Shown here: in pieces, positions 47,609 to 57,479 of the stretch
Layout: each line of letters begins with the position of its first letter
Numbering within the stretch: the first letter of the stretch is position 1
Source: Diospyros lotus
Taxonomy: Eukaryota; Streptophyta; Magnoliopsida; Ericales; Ebenaceae
Direction: 5' to 3'
NCBI RefSeq assembly: GCF_014633365.1
Contig: NC_068339.1
Coordinates: 32,621,316 to 32,685,315, forward strand
Length of the DNA: 64,000 bases
Made by a program: the position numbers and the translations under genes
The notes under the pieces: model-generated
The model's input: only the letters and a program-made list of their open reading frames with translations
Told to the model about the DNA's origin: nothing
Databases searched by the model: none

Positions 47609-49647
47609 TGTAATACCCGAGATTTTCATACTCAAATTTGAGGTAGTACTCGAGATTTTCAGGTTCAAATACTTGAGGAAATAGGTATTTTCAAGGAATT
47701 GCTGAAGCCTTGAGGCAAAAATTCAGTTTCCTTTTAAGGAATTATAATCTACCTAAAACTTTGGGGTATTGGCATAATAAGTTCATTTTTTGGGGACCAA
47801 AAAGTGAAATTAAAAATGGCCAGTGGACCAAGTTGCAAAGGGTTTAAGTGCAGTTATGTGAAAAGTTCAAGCCAAATCGTCGTTTGTTGAAGCCTTAAAA
47901 TATCTCTTCAAAATATCTTGGATTTCAAACTCAAATCAAATGTAGTTTTGGGTAGTTTTAAAGTCCAAGTCCAAAGTCTTCTCCAAGTCTTTTGCTTAGC
48001 TTTCAAGGTTACTTAACCTCCAAGGATGGGACACGTGGCATATTTTGATTGGATGCTCATGGATGGAATGATGACGCGACACGTGGCGCAATTTGATTCG
48101 CCGGAGTTTCCTATAAATAAGAACTTTGGGGTTATTCATTTTGGGCACCAAGGTGGAAAAAGGAAGAATTTTTTAGGGAGGAAACACTGCCAGAAGAAAG
48201 GGAAAAATCTGCAAAAGAACGAGGAAGAAAAGGCTTGCCGGAAGGTTCAGGACCGCCACCGTAAAGCATTTCAAACTTCAGTGAAGATGCAAGGTAAGTT
48301 AGATTTCTTTCCATAATCGGGTAGAGGGATGAAAGATGAGCAATTAGGAAAAAACGAGGGTCGAATCACAGTTAAAACGAGAGAGATATGATCAAAATAC
48401 GAAAACTACATGAAGCTGGCCAAAAATAGGGGGCGGTGCACGAGCTTCACACGTACGACCTCATTTTTCTTGAAATTTTGCATTAATGACCCTTGAATTA
48501 ATCCCTGCAACTCTGTATAAAAATATTTGGCATTTGCCTTACTAAAACTCATATTTTGGCAATAACCAGCCTCGGTTTGCATGTAAACTGTGTTTTCTAG
48601 TAAAGTCGAAGGTGAGGGGTTCTGGTGCATGCCTTTTACTTTCTCTTGATCACTCTTGGTTTCATTTGTGGATGGTTTGTTGCTTATATCTTATGTTTCA
48701 TTTGTCTCGAGCATATCCTTCCTACTTTGTTGAATCGGGTTTGACCATGACAGCTTTCACGCGTGGCTTGTGGCTTTCATATCATATTCCTTCTTCTTTG
48801 TCATACATCTTTTCATTTGGTGACTGTGGCTAGTTAGTGGCTTGTCATGGGTGAACTACCATGAGGGCCTGTGTAAGGGGGCTACCTCGAGCTTGTGTAA
48901 GGGGGCCGAGGGGTTCATGCATGGAAAGTAAGAAAGATATCTTGTGCCTATGTAAGGGGGCCGAGAGGTTATATCTCATGTTTATTTTTATATGCATCTC
49001 GGTATTTGTATCTGTGGCTAGTTGTTGAGACATCAGAGGGGATCTCGTGCTCTTGCGGTGAGCCTAGACCTCATGCTCTTGCGGTGAGCCATGATCTTGA
49101 GAGATTTCGTTCTTATTTCATCATAACTGCATATTGCTCTTGCATGCGTCATTTCCTTTCTCATATCACTCACTTAGATGTAACAATCTAACTCGGGTGT
49201 TTCATACCCTTGGGATATTCAACATCCCAGGTATAACAGTCGTGCCAGGTACTCGGAGATAAGCAAGAGAAAAGGGCTACGAAGAGGCCGAAGTTTAGTT
49301 TAACTTCCTATTACTCATATTCTTTGGATCTTATGTAATCTTTGGGTTTGTTTTGAGAGTTGTGTATCGCGATTGTATAAATAGGGGTTATGTAAGGCTT
49401 GGATTTATTTATTATGTTGTTAAAGTTGTAATTCGTGATTGCTATGTATTGTAATCGCGGTAAGATATATTTATTGAATTTTGGAAGTCACATTAGAGGT
49501 TTTACTGTTGGGAATCCTTTTTATCTAGCTTTGCTAGCTATTAGGTTCGATCTTTCGCTTCCGTTGGTAAGGATTTCCTTAACGCTCTTGTGGGATATTA
49601 GTTTGTATTTAGCTTCATTGTATAATTAAAAAAGTGGGGGCATTACA
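47609..49647 (+). mobile_element. Gypsy solo LTR
   Basis: It starts TGTAATACCCGAGATTTTC and ends GGGGGCATTACA. The flanks ACAAA (47604-47608) and ACAAG (49648-49652) agree at four of five positions. The block AACTCGGGTGTTTCATACCC at 49191-49210 is shared, reversed, with the solo LTR at 16624-18826. TGTGTAAGGGGGC units (48868-48965) and CTCTTGCGGTGAGCC units (49050-49090) repeat inside. A 96-residue ORF at 48026-48316 has no recognisable family. Confidence 0.8.
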
Positions 49648-50144
49648 ACAAGTCTTCCCCTAAATCAATTACTCTCGGTTCAGGTTGAGGTTCTTAGGGA
49701 AATGATGAATCTTAGTTATTTGGTTCAATTATTGTTAGCTATGATTTATCAGCTACAACTACTTGAATAGAATGGCCATTTGGAAGGGTTAAAGGAATTG
49801 GCAATGTAATGGGCATTGGTACAATAGGATCTCAGTGATTTCCTTCCATTTGTATCAGAGTATTTGAGTGAAGAAACTCATCTTCAACGAAGGAACATCA
49901 CAGGACACAAAGAATTTTTGTGATGTAGGACAAAAGCACTTATATCCCTTTTGGGTAGGTGAATAGCCAACAAACACACACTTAAATGCCTTAGGTTCCA
50001 ATTTGTAATGGTTAGGATTGTTCTGATAAACATATACCACACACCCAAACACTTTAAGAGAAAGGGTATTGAGAATTTGGACATTTGGAAAGATGGACAT
50101 AAGGTTGTGCAAGGGGTTTACTAATTAAGAACCTTGGAGGGCAG
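49648..50144 (-). pseudogene. pol: Copia integrase C-terminal part
   Basis: The minus-strand frame at 50112-49855 has HNLMSIFPNVQILNTLSLKV, FGCVVYVYQNNPNHYKLEPK, AFKCVFVGYSPTQKGYKCF and KFFVSCDV. These are the conserved blocks after the Copia integrase core. Upstream, a PSKVLN-like motif is cut at 50144 by the LTR start TGTAACATCCC at 50145. Confidence 0.85.
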
Positions 50145-52370
50145 TGTAACATCCCTGACCCTAGGAAATAATTAATTATTAATTTATTGAGAAATTGTAG
50201 TTTTGAGGAAATCAAAGAAAAATAATTGATTTCTAGGTATTTAAGAAATTATTTATTTGGGTGTTATGCCTATGATAATTCATTTGTGGGTTATTGAGTA
50301 TTTATAGATTTGAGAAAATTTAATTAAATTTAATATATTAGTGAATTGGGAATTAATGAGATTTTTGTGGAATCTTAGGTTGCAAGCATAATAATAGGAA
50401 AGCGAAAGTTGAATGACCTTAAAAATGAAAGTGAAGCAAGATCGCTACGGGGCAAGTAGCGTAATTCAAAATTTTTGAACCTTACCCCGATCCCAGCGAT
50501 TGGATCAACATCGAAATCAAATCATTCACATACAAATAAATATAAATCTAAGCTTCAGATTTTTGAGTCATCCACGGATTCGAGCCGTCCAAGCGTTCGG
50601 CCTTTAACTCCTGATGCACAGCACGCGTCCATTGGTAAGGAGAGTGGAATAGGAGTGCTAGCTCCTTCTCCTTTTTGTGGCTTGTGTATGAAGGAAAAAA
50701 AAAATGCCCACGTTTCAAATCCATGCCAAAAAGAAACGGGAAATAGTGAATGGCAATTCATTTTTTAACTCTTGAAAAACTACACCAAAATAATCACTAG
50801 TTTTGGCAACCCATAAAGGGGTATTTGTAAGGAGCTCTAGGGTTTCTTAAACCCTAATGGATATGGGCCGGCCCATTTAATTTAGTCCAATTAGGAACTT
50901 AATTAAATGGGTTTATTCTAGTCCAACTAAAAATATAATTAAGTGACCCAAATCCATTTATAAAATATTTAGCCCAAATCTAATTCAAGACCAAATATTT
51001 ATTATTTAATATTTAGTCCAAATCTAATTTAGTCCAAATATAATATTTAATATTTGGCACAAATCTAATTTAGCCCAAATATAATATTTAATTTAATATT
51101 TGGCCCAAATCCAATTTAGTACAAATATTAACTTAAGACTAAATATATTTTATTTCCTATTTGTCACTCCAACAAATAGAAAATTATTAAATTATAAACT
51201 CCTTCCTAATTTAATTAATTGCCATTCTAGGAAACTTTTTCCTTATGATGACCCCTCGTCATATCAAAATCATTACATCTATTTGTCTTTTTTCCGTGAG
51301 AACCTACAACGGCACAATTTCTTGCCGAAGTGTCCCACTTAACAATATGTCCGCTCTACTAGTTTAAGCCAAGGACCGTGCCTATTGCATATGACTCATT
51401 AGGTTTCTGAATATGTTGGCAGTGTGTCAGTACAAACACATAAAACAAGATTGGCCTCTAGCAAGGCGTTATGCCTACCCAATTATTCAGAAGGATTCAT
51501 AATCCTCAAATAACCTTTCACAAGCATGATTATCCTATAATTCGATCATCTCGTCAATGTATCCTATGTGATCTCAAGTTGGCAACGTGTTGCTTGATTA
51601 TTATGATTACATAAGTTTTTCTTCGATCATCCAGATATCTTCACTTAATAGAAAGTGAATCAATAATTCCTTATTGATCTCTTTCACCATGGCCATGGAT
51701 TTAAAGTGAGTATCCACCTAAAGCGTCTTAGATACGTCATCCTCTATCAAGGGATAGACGAGTCCCATCTTGGCTATGCACCCATCTCCATAAGCCTTGC
51801 AATATGCCCAACGATCGCCCACATGTAGCCTTTATCTAGGCCCATCGAAACGATGTCAAAGCATTTCGGTCTTCTTATGAGATCACGATTACAACCTCAA
51901 GTCCAAGAATTAGTTACACCCATCTCGTATGAGAATACCCTCAACATATAACTAAAATGGATTCTCATGGCGAGTCATGTCCAGTGACACGTTCTCTAAC
52001 ATTAGTCACCTATGTACTTGTCTAGGCATCCCCATGCCTATGGTTGTGAGACCCCCATTACTATCACATAGCAAAAACATAACACATACAAGTCTTACCA
52101 CAATTATCAATGTCCATTTTTGACATTGCTACGACTTGGGATGTGTAATGATGTTTAGAAACTGTGATGCATTATCTCACATCTTTATAGATTAATCACA
52201 GTATACATCATATGGACTTCTATTTATTTTCATTTGGTTATTATAATAATAACAAGAAACTAATAGAATGACTTCTTATGAATTTGAACAACTCCTTATT
52301 CAAATAATAAACATAATTACAATTGTCAGTGTACAACATGCCCAATCTGGTTGGGTCTGGAGCACCTACA
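50145..52370. repeat. LTR-like non-coding repeats, unclassified
   Basis: TGTAACATCCCTGACC at 50145 looks like a Gypsy LTR start interrupting Copia integrase. From about 50790 the DNA changes character: runs of TTTAGTCCAAATATAAT-like words at 50850-51150, then a long non-coding segment. On the minus strand this segment starts TGTAGGTGCTCCAGACCC at 52370 and looks like another LTR. The internal boundary cannot be fixed and no domain is visible. The Athila element inserted after CTACA (52366-52370). Confidence 0.45.
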
Positions 52371-53165
52371 TGACTGCTACGCTACCCTGCACATTTATTT
52401 ATCAAAACAACAACCAAATTTATCAAACATTAATCCTTTTGTTAAAGCAGGTATAGGGCGATTATACTCGCCAGTGTGCGAGTGTGCGTGTAGTACAATT
52501 TTAAATTTATAATTCGGTGAGTCCGAGTCGGTTCACAGGGAGATTATTTTGGATGAAAACAGAAATCACTGAATATTTGATTTTAAGAGGTGATTAAGAT
52601 AATCTAAAGGAAATGATTAAAACTAAATTAACAATGAGTTTAAGTAGCTTGGGTCAAGACAATTTCAGTGTCAAAACCAATTAATTCCCAACTTAATAGA
52701 AAAGATCAATAATATTCATCTGAATTAAGTTTTGCAGATCTATGAGTAATTTTAGTTCAAGATAATGATAATTCTTGTTTAAGCAATCTCCATACATGGC
52801 ATGGAAATTCTAAGTCAAGCAATTATCATAAATTGAATTATATCCCACAGATAGAATTTATAGGTACAGATTAATCATTTGGGCTTGGGTATGAAAACAT
52901 TTCCAGGTCTAGCAATCTCCATACGTGGCATGGAAACTCTAAGTTAGGCTTATGCTCCAATCCAAACTCAAAGATACACTATACGCACACTGCTCAAATT
53001 AAATCAGATTAATATTACACAATTGAAGCGCAGCTTTCTTTGGGAATCATTGGCGTTGGACACTGTCCTTGCCTTAACCCAAGATCGGATTTAGCTACTC
53101 ATCTTCATTTTTAAAATAAATTGGCAGGAATTTAAATGACGGGAATTAAAAGACAGTATTTAAAA

Positions 53166-53389
53166 GACTATTTTTTAACCGACCATATAGGCGGTTTATA
53201 ATGAAAAGACAAGAATTGAAAGACTATTTTTTAACCGACCATATAGGCGGTTTATAATGAAAAGACAAGAATTGAAAGACTATTTTTTAACCGACCATAT
53301 AGGCGGTTTATAATGAAAAGACAAGAATTGAAAGACTATTTTCAACCGACCATATAGGCCGTATATAATAAAAAGATAATATGAATAAC
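53166..53389. repeat. 56 bp tandem repeat in the Athila LTR, four copies
   Basis: Units starting GACTATTTTTTAACCGACC begin at 53166, 53222, 53278 and 53334, exactly 56 bases apart. The first three are nearly identical and the fourth is diverged and shortened. They lie downstream of the TATA box, so they would be transcribed. Confidence 0.95.
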
Positions 53390-53552
53390 ATAATACAACT
53401 ATATGGAAACAAAGGTTGAAGATTTAAGAGAGAAATTCTAAGAACGAAATCATATTGAAACTAAAGTGAAAATTTTGAGAGAGAAATTTCAAGAACATAA
53501 CTATACTTTCATTATAGGAAAATTGAATGGTTACAAATGCACCCTAAGTGCT

Positions 53553-53562
53553 CTATTTATAG
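53553..53562 (-). promoter_or_regulatory. LTR TATA box
   Basis: On the minus strand the sequence is CTATAAATAGAG, an excellent plant TATA box about 540 bases into the LTR. Element transcription would start some 30 bases further, near 53520. Confidence 0.8.
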
Positions 53563-53673
53563 GGTAAAAGATGCAATAGAGACCACTCAATTATATAATT
53601 TAATAATACAAAATATCTAAAGAAAAATAAAATAACTAATTTAAAAATACAAAGATAAATAAAATATCTAACA

Positions 53674-53757
53674 CATGATGTAAGCGATGATGTCATTCCA
53701 ACTCATGATGTAAGCAATGATGTCACTCCAACCCATGATGTAAGCGATGATGTCATC
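53674..53757. repeat. 30 bp tandem repeat with TGATGTCA in the LTR U3 region
   Basis: Three units starting CATGATGTAAGCGATGATGTCA begin at 53674, 53704 and 53734. Each contains TGATGTCA (TGACATCA on the element strand), a CRE-like half site of the kind bound by plant bZIP factors. They lie about 110-200 bases upstream of the TATA box, an enhancer-like position. Confidence 0.85.
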
Positions 53758-53765
53758 AATTTGTG

Positions 53766-53912
53766 GGACTTGGGCTTTTCATATTTTTGGGCTTGGGCCT
53801 TCCTTGTGTTGGGCTTGGGCCTTCCTTGTGTTGGGCTTGGGCTTGGGCCTTCCTTGTGTTGGGCTTGGGCCTGGGCTTTCCATGTGTTGGGCTTGGGCCT
53901 GGGCTTTCCATA
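53766..53912. promoter_or_regulatory. Cluster of site II-like TGGGCY motifs in the LTR U3
   Basis: TGGGCT or TGGGCC occurs about twelve times in 150 bases (GTTGGGCTTGGGCCTTCC and variants). On the element strand this is RGCCCA, the site II element bound by TCP-family factors in promoters of growth-related genes. It lies 210-350 bases upstream of the TATA box. The open frames across it are repeat artefacts. Confidence 0.7.
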
Positions 53913-54105
53913 TTTATATTATTATATATATATTATATTATTATATATATTATATTTAATTTTTTTATATTTTATATATTTTATATTAATATTTTTAAAC
54001 ATGCACAAAATTTCAAAATGCATAATAATATTCAATTTAAACCATTTTAAGATCAAAATAAGGGTGAAATTATAATAAAATTTTTACAAAATTGATCACT
54101 AATCA

Positions 54106-54118
54106 CACCCCCCAACTT
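54106..54118 (-). promoter_or_regulatory. Polypurine tract of the Athila element
   Basis: On the minus strand AAGTTGGGGGGTG directly precedes the LTR start TGATTAG, the expected plus-strand primer position. Confidence 0.85.
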
Positions 54119-55596
54119 AAACATTGCTAGTCCCATAGCAATTAAACTTTACACTGGCCAGATTTATTCACAATAATCACATGAATATAAAAATTTCAAA
54201 TTCTAAACGGAAATACATAGAACAGAACAAGCCATCTGTCATACAGTCGAATATTCTAAATTAGATTTCGGTCAAAGGTTATACAATCTTAGGAATGGCA
54301 ATTAGGATGATCATTATTCTACTTTATTCCCTCGAAGTTTCGACTTCAAACCTTACTATGAATTTTCCCTCAAATAAAAAAAATGATTCCTTGGGTGTAC
54401 ACACAAGGGAGCCACCGTTTTAAGAGTAAATGTAAAACAAGTTCAAACTCGGTGTCGTCCCAAATACAAAGAACGTATTTTCATGAAAGAATAGGGAATT
54501 TAACATAGCTTCATGACTGGAATAATGCCATAGATAAATAACTTCTGAATTTAAACAGAATTCTTTACTCTGAACTCGAATCCTAAGATCACATGATTTA
54601 TAGCATCAAGAGGGACCAGACTGGGTTGTAATGGGGCTATGAGGTTAATACGGGTTGTCAAAGAAAAGGGTAAAGTGTGCAAAGGGTGTGTTGGGATTTT
54701 TTTTTTTTTTTTTTGACACTAATATCAAATTAAACATATATTTTTTTTCTTCAGCATTTATTTTGAAACACTCGTGCTGAAAAGCTAAGAGAACTTCCAT
54801 TTTTTCTTTTTTTTCTTTTTTTTTTCTTTTCTTTCTCTTTTTTTTTTCTTTTTAATATGAAAGTACCGAGATAGACTGATTCCTAAAAACACACCAGGTT
54901 GGATAAACTTCATATGGTTCTAGGTTAGACGAGGGTAATGAAAGGAATTATGCTAAGAACAGCTCAAATGGGCTAGCAAGGGGGTTAATGTGAAGAAAGA
55001 AAAAGGTTAATAGGTCCAAATTGAAAGAAATTGATCCCCTATCATGCTTCTATAAAACGATGTTACTCAGTCAACTAATTCAGAGTTTGAAATCAGCCAA
55101 ATTCATCCGCCATCATACTAGACATTCAAAGCAAATTGATGTTTTGAAGCTATTGAAAATATGAGATCAACAATAAAACGCATTTAGAATAAGTGTTATT
55201 TCACTCAGAATTAATGATCATTAGGCTCAAACACTCACTCGGGTAATAGTCTCCACTTCTGTTAAGGGATCATGCAGTGTGCTAATTACCATTGCCTTTG
55301 ACTTTATGACCGATAAACCAATTTCTAATTATTGAACACCCGATGCATGCAAATCACTTATTCTAATCCCACATATCTACGGTTTCAAATAAGAAATTAA
55401 TGCATTCATGATTCATACTGCAAATTCAACTGGCTGTCAGTTTATAACTCCAAAGCTTTAGGGATAGCATTATTTAAAGCACGCACAATTTTTTGATTTT
55501 TAATAGGAGTAGATAAAAGTAAATAATTCACATAAAATTACAAGCATGCAGTTACAAATTCACAGTTAAACATGGACTAGATAGTTCATAAATATA

Positions 55597-55620
55597 CCTT
55601 ACTCCCTCCAACTTGAATTG
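55597..55620 (-). repeat. Polypurine-like duplicate, degenerate
   Basis: CCTTACTCCCTCCAACTTGA here repeats CCTTACCCCCCAACTTGA at 57885-57902 with small changes. Both resemble the true polypurine tract at 54106-54118 (CCCCCCAACTT). Confidence 0.7.
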
Positions 55621-55795
55621 CAGTAATAAAATAGGGTTTGTTAGGAATACCTGTAACTCCACGAGTCTGTAAGTTTACTGTGAACTGTTAAATCTTCAAC
55701 AAACAAGTGAGAATACCCTACATATATTTTTTATATTTTTTTTCTTTTTCACATCAAAATAAGAAAAATTCATGCAAGTCATATAATAAAGAGAT

Positions 55796-55975
55796 GCGTC
55801 TCAAGAGTACAAAAAGTACTCCTTACTCAGCCATCTTATCATAGACTTGCCTAACAACATTCCATAATTTTTTAAAACAAAACATAAAAAAAATTCATGC
55901 AAGTCAAAATAAACAGATGCGTCTCAAGAGTACAGAAAAGTACTCCTTACTTAGCCATGTTATCATAGACTTGCT
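55796..55975. repeat. Tandem duplication of a 120-base unit containing a GAGTAC hairpin
   Basis: GATGCGTCTCAAGAGTAC begins at about 55797 and again at about 55917. Each copy is followed by AAAAAGTACTCCTTACT, forming a GAGTAC/GTACTC stem-loop. The outer parts (GATGCGTCTCAAGAGT and ACTCCTTACTCAGCC) also occur at 56974-57029, inside the 146-residue ORF, separated by 25 more bases. The copies seem to derive from the end of that ORF. Confidence 0.75.
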
Positions 55976-55979
55976 CTCC

Positions 55980-56639
55980 TTAGAGGGATAAATCTAAATT
56001 AATCGGACCCCTTTTGCGCTTGCTTCCAATTACCTTAGACCAGTCTATCTGAGGCTCGTAAGGATCATGCTGTGGAACATAAGTGTGTAATTTATCTAGT
56101 AGCTCCTCAATGGTGGATGCGGAAATGAGAATATTTCTTGCAGAAAGAGAAATGAACTTTTGTTCCACAGCCTGATCAAGAAAAGAGAGCAACCCATCAA
56201 AAAAATGGTTAATATTTAAAAGTCCAATGGGTTTGGTATGGAGATTGCTCTTGGCCCAGGAGATTATACAAAAGATTTCTTCAAGTGTACCAAAACCTCC
56301 TGGCAAAGCAATGAAGGCGTCTGACTGATAAATCTTACAAGCCATGCGCTCAGACATAGAAGTCGTTCTTATAAGTTGACCTCGTGTGTACCCGGAAATC
56401 TGTGGATCAGCCAAAGGGATTGGCATAATACCTACCACATATGATTGCCCAAGATGTGCAGCCTGTGAAACACATCCATTCAATCCACGACTTCCCCCTC
56501 CATAGACCAAATTAATTTTTCTCTCTCCCAATTTTATGCCAAGTTCGCTTGCTGCAAGTGTGTAACAAATATCGCTCCCAGGTTGAGAGCCACATAGTAC
56601 ACATATGGTATTGATTCGACGAACTGGCTGGCCTTCCAT
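55980..56639 (-). CDS. LOG-type cytokinin riboside 5'-monophosphate phosphoribohydrolase carried by the retrotransposon
   Basis: This intact, intronless 219-residue ORF matches the full length of plant LONELY GUY (LOG) proteins, which are about 210-230 residues. LOG enzymes release active cytokinin bases from their riboside 5'-monophosphates in the cytosol or nucleus. The protein has the nucleotide-binding start ICVLCGSQPG (residues 12-21), YGGGSRGLNG (46-55), a catalytic-type Arg at 98, and SDAFIALPGGFGTLEE (106-121) with the signature PGGxGTxEE. The usual Glu after the Arg (RKAE) is Cys here (RMAC), and GLMG is GLNG. The C-terminus has KRKR (207-210) and ends LDLSL, an LxLxL pattern. The ATG at 56639 has a good context and follows an AG acceptor-like site. 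Plant LOG genes normally have several introns, so an intronless copy points to capture from mRNA. Confidence 0.88.
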   Translation of the reverse strand: MEGQPVRRINTICVLCGSQPGSDICYTLAASELGIKLGERKINLVYGGGSRGLNGCVSQAAHLGQSYVVGIMPIPLADPQISGYTRGQLIRTTSMSERMACKIYQSDAFIALPGGFGTLEEIFCIISWAKSNLHTKPIGLLNINHFFDGLLSFLDQAVEQKFISLSARNILISASTIEELLDKLHTYVPQHDPYEPQIDWSKVIGSKRKRGPINLDLSL

Positions 56640-56929
56640 TTATGTTAGTTCTTTATGTATGCCCTGAAAGTAGAACTGGTTAAAGAGGTTTGGCAATCAA
56701 AAGTAACTACATAGAAATTCAACAATAAATAAACATAAACAAAAATCATGCGTATATACAAGTAGTTGTGATTGTGGCTCACATCTTCCTCTGGTTTTAC
56801 GTCTAGAAACGGCTTAAACACCTTCTATGAAGCGGGGATAGGCTTCCCATCCAATTTTCTTATAGATTGGCAAACAGGGTCAATTATAGTCAGATTCCCA
56901 AGACTATAGCGTTGGTGGTCACTTCTAAA
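56640..56929 (-). other. Spacer between the cysteine-rich ORF and the LOG-like ORF, with a splice-acceptor-like site
   Basis: On the element strand the spacer ends with TTCTACTTTCAG/GGC, an acceptor-like site at 56665-56664, 25 bases before the LOG-like ATG. It would pair with a CAG/GTACTC donor-like site at 57445/57444, upstream of the 146-residue ORF, giving a GT-AG intron of 781 bases. No other feature is seen. Confidence 0.45.
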
Positions 56930-57370
56930 CTAGGTCCATAAAGCAAGAATTTCTCGTTGCACTATTCCACACGGATGCGTCTCAAGAGTCAATCGGATAT
57001 CATCCAAAGACTCCTTACTCAGCCCATCCTTTATGAAACAAATTTTATCATCTCGATTTATGGAAGTAAACCCCACAGATTTACATCGTGTGTTACAAGT
57101 CCATCGAGCACATTTGTGACAACCATTTAATCTTTTCGCTCTTCTTTTTTTCGAAAAACTACTCTTTCCCAATCCTGGAAAATGCTTAAAACTAGGTGAG
57201 GTTTCGCCAAGAAATCGAACTTTTGCTTCAATTAACCAGCGAATATCCTCAGGGATATTTTTATACATCAACATCCGAAGTCTTTCACACCTAGTGGCAT
57301 AAATCTTTTTTAAATCATTTTGTGGGAGAGATGGATAGTACTTACGAATTTTCAAGAGGTGAAGATTCAT
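56930..57370 (-). CDS. Basic cysteine-rich protein, resembling carlavirus-type nucleic-acid-binding proteins
   Basis: This intact 146-residue ORF lies upstream of the LOG-like ORF on the same strand. It has a basic, probably helical N-terminal half and then a GKSSFSKKRRAKRLNGCHKC segment (67-86). Cysteines follow as C-X2-C-X4-C-X3-C. Next come a Gly/Ser/Asn stretch and ICFIKDGLS, then an acidic tail. An Arg-rich block just before a cysteine cluster and a closing FI-x-x-G motif is the layout of the small nucleic-acid-binding proteins of carlaviruses and related plant RNA viruses. Those bind RNA and affect silencing. The cysteine spacing differs from theirs, and I recognise this by pattern only. 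It could also be an unrelated zinc-knuckle or Athila accessory protein. Confidence 0.6.
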   Translation of the reverse strand: MNLHLLKIRKYYPSLPQNDLKKIYATRCERLRMLMYKNIPEDIRWLIEAKVRFLGETSPSFKHFPGLGKSSFSKKRRAKRLNGCHKCARWTCNTRCKSVGFTSINRDDKICFIKDGLSKESLDDIRLTLETHPCGIVQREILALWT

Positions 57371-57479
57371 TTTTTTTTAAAACAGAACTATAGTAAAAGA
57401 AAAGTAAAACAAAATAATGAACCTTACAAAAGGAACGAGAGTACCTGATCGGAGAATAACACAAATGAGAGAAGACTGA
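57371..57479 (-). other. Leader of the cysteine-rich ORF with a splice-donor-like site
   Basis: CTCCGATCAG/GTACTCTCG on the element strand gives a donor-like site at 57445/57444. An A-rich stretch runs up to the ATG at 57370. Confidence 0.4.

Larger units (their letters stand above)
52371..54105 (-). repeat. 3' LTR of the Athila element (1735 bp)
   Basis: On the minus strand it begins TGATTAGTGATCAATTTTG at 54105, right after the polypurine tract, and ends GTAGCGTAGCAGTCA at 52371. The right-hand boundary of the repeated end is confirmed by the 5' LTR starting with the same bases at 63806. It contains the promoter elements and tandem repeats listed separately. Confidence 0.93.
54119..55979 (-). 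other. Athila region between LOG-like ORF and 3' LTR
   Basis: No ORF is visible here. It holds a long purine-rich tract on the element strand (54798-54855, A/G only for most of its length), a T run at 54698-54715, and a second polypurine-like site at 55597-55620. It also holds two copies of a 120-base unit at 55796-55975. Confidence 0.7.

Noticed and set aside
48026..48316. ORF of 96 residues on the plus strand
   Set aside because: It lies wholly within a solo LTR near its transcribed part. Codon use and composition show nothing gene-like.
50475..50768. ORF of 97 residues and its antisense counterpart
   Set aside because: They lie in LTR-like DNA after TGTAACATCCC. No conserved block is present, and both strands are open by chance.
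53166..53389. CRISPR-like array of 56-base units
   Set aside because: The units are directly joined with no unique spacers and lie in a plant LTR. They are an ordinary tandem repeat.
53747..54075. Three overlapping Gly/Leu/Trp-rich ORFs
   Set aside because: All three frames of the TGGGCY repeat are open. This is a repeat artefact.
55980..56639. LOG as a resident host gene into which the retrotransposon landed
   Set aside because: The ORF lies between the element's own pol and its polypurine tract, on the same strand, and has no introns. A host locus would lie outside the LTRs.
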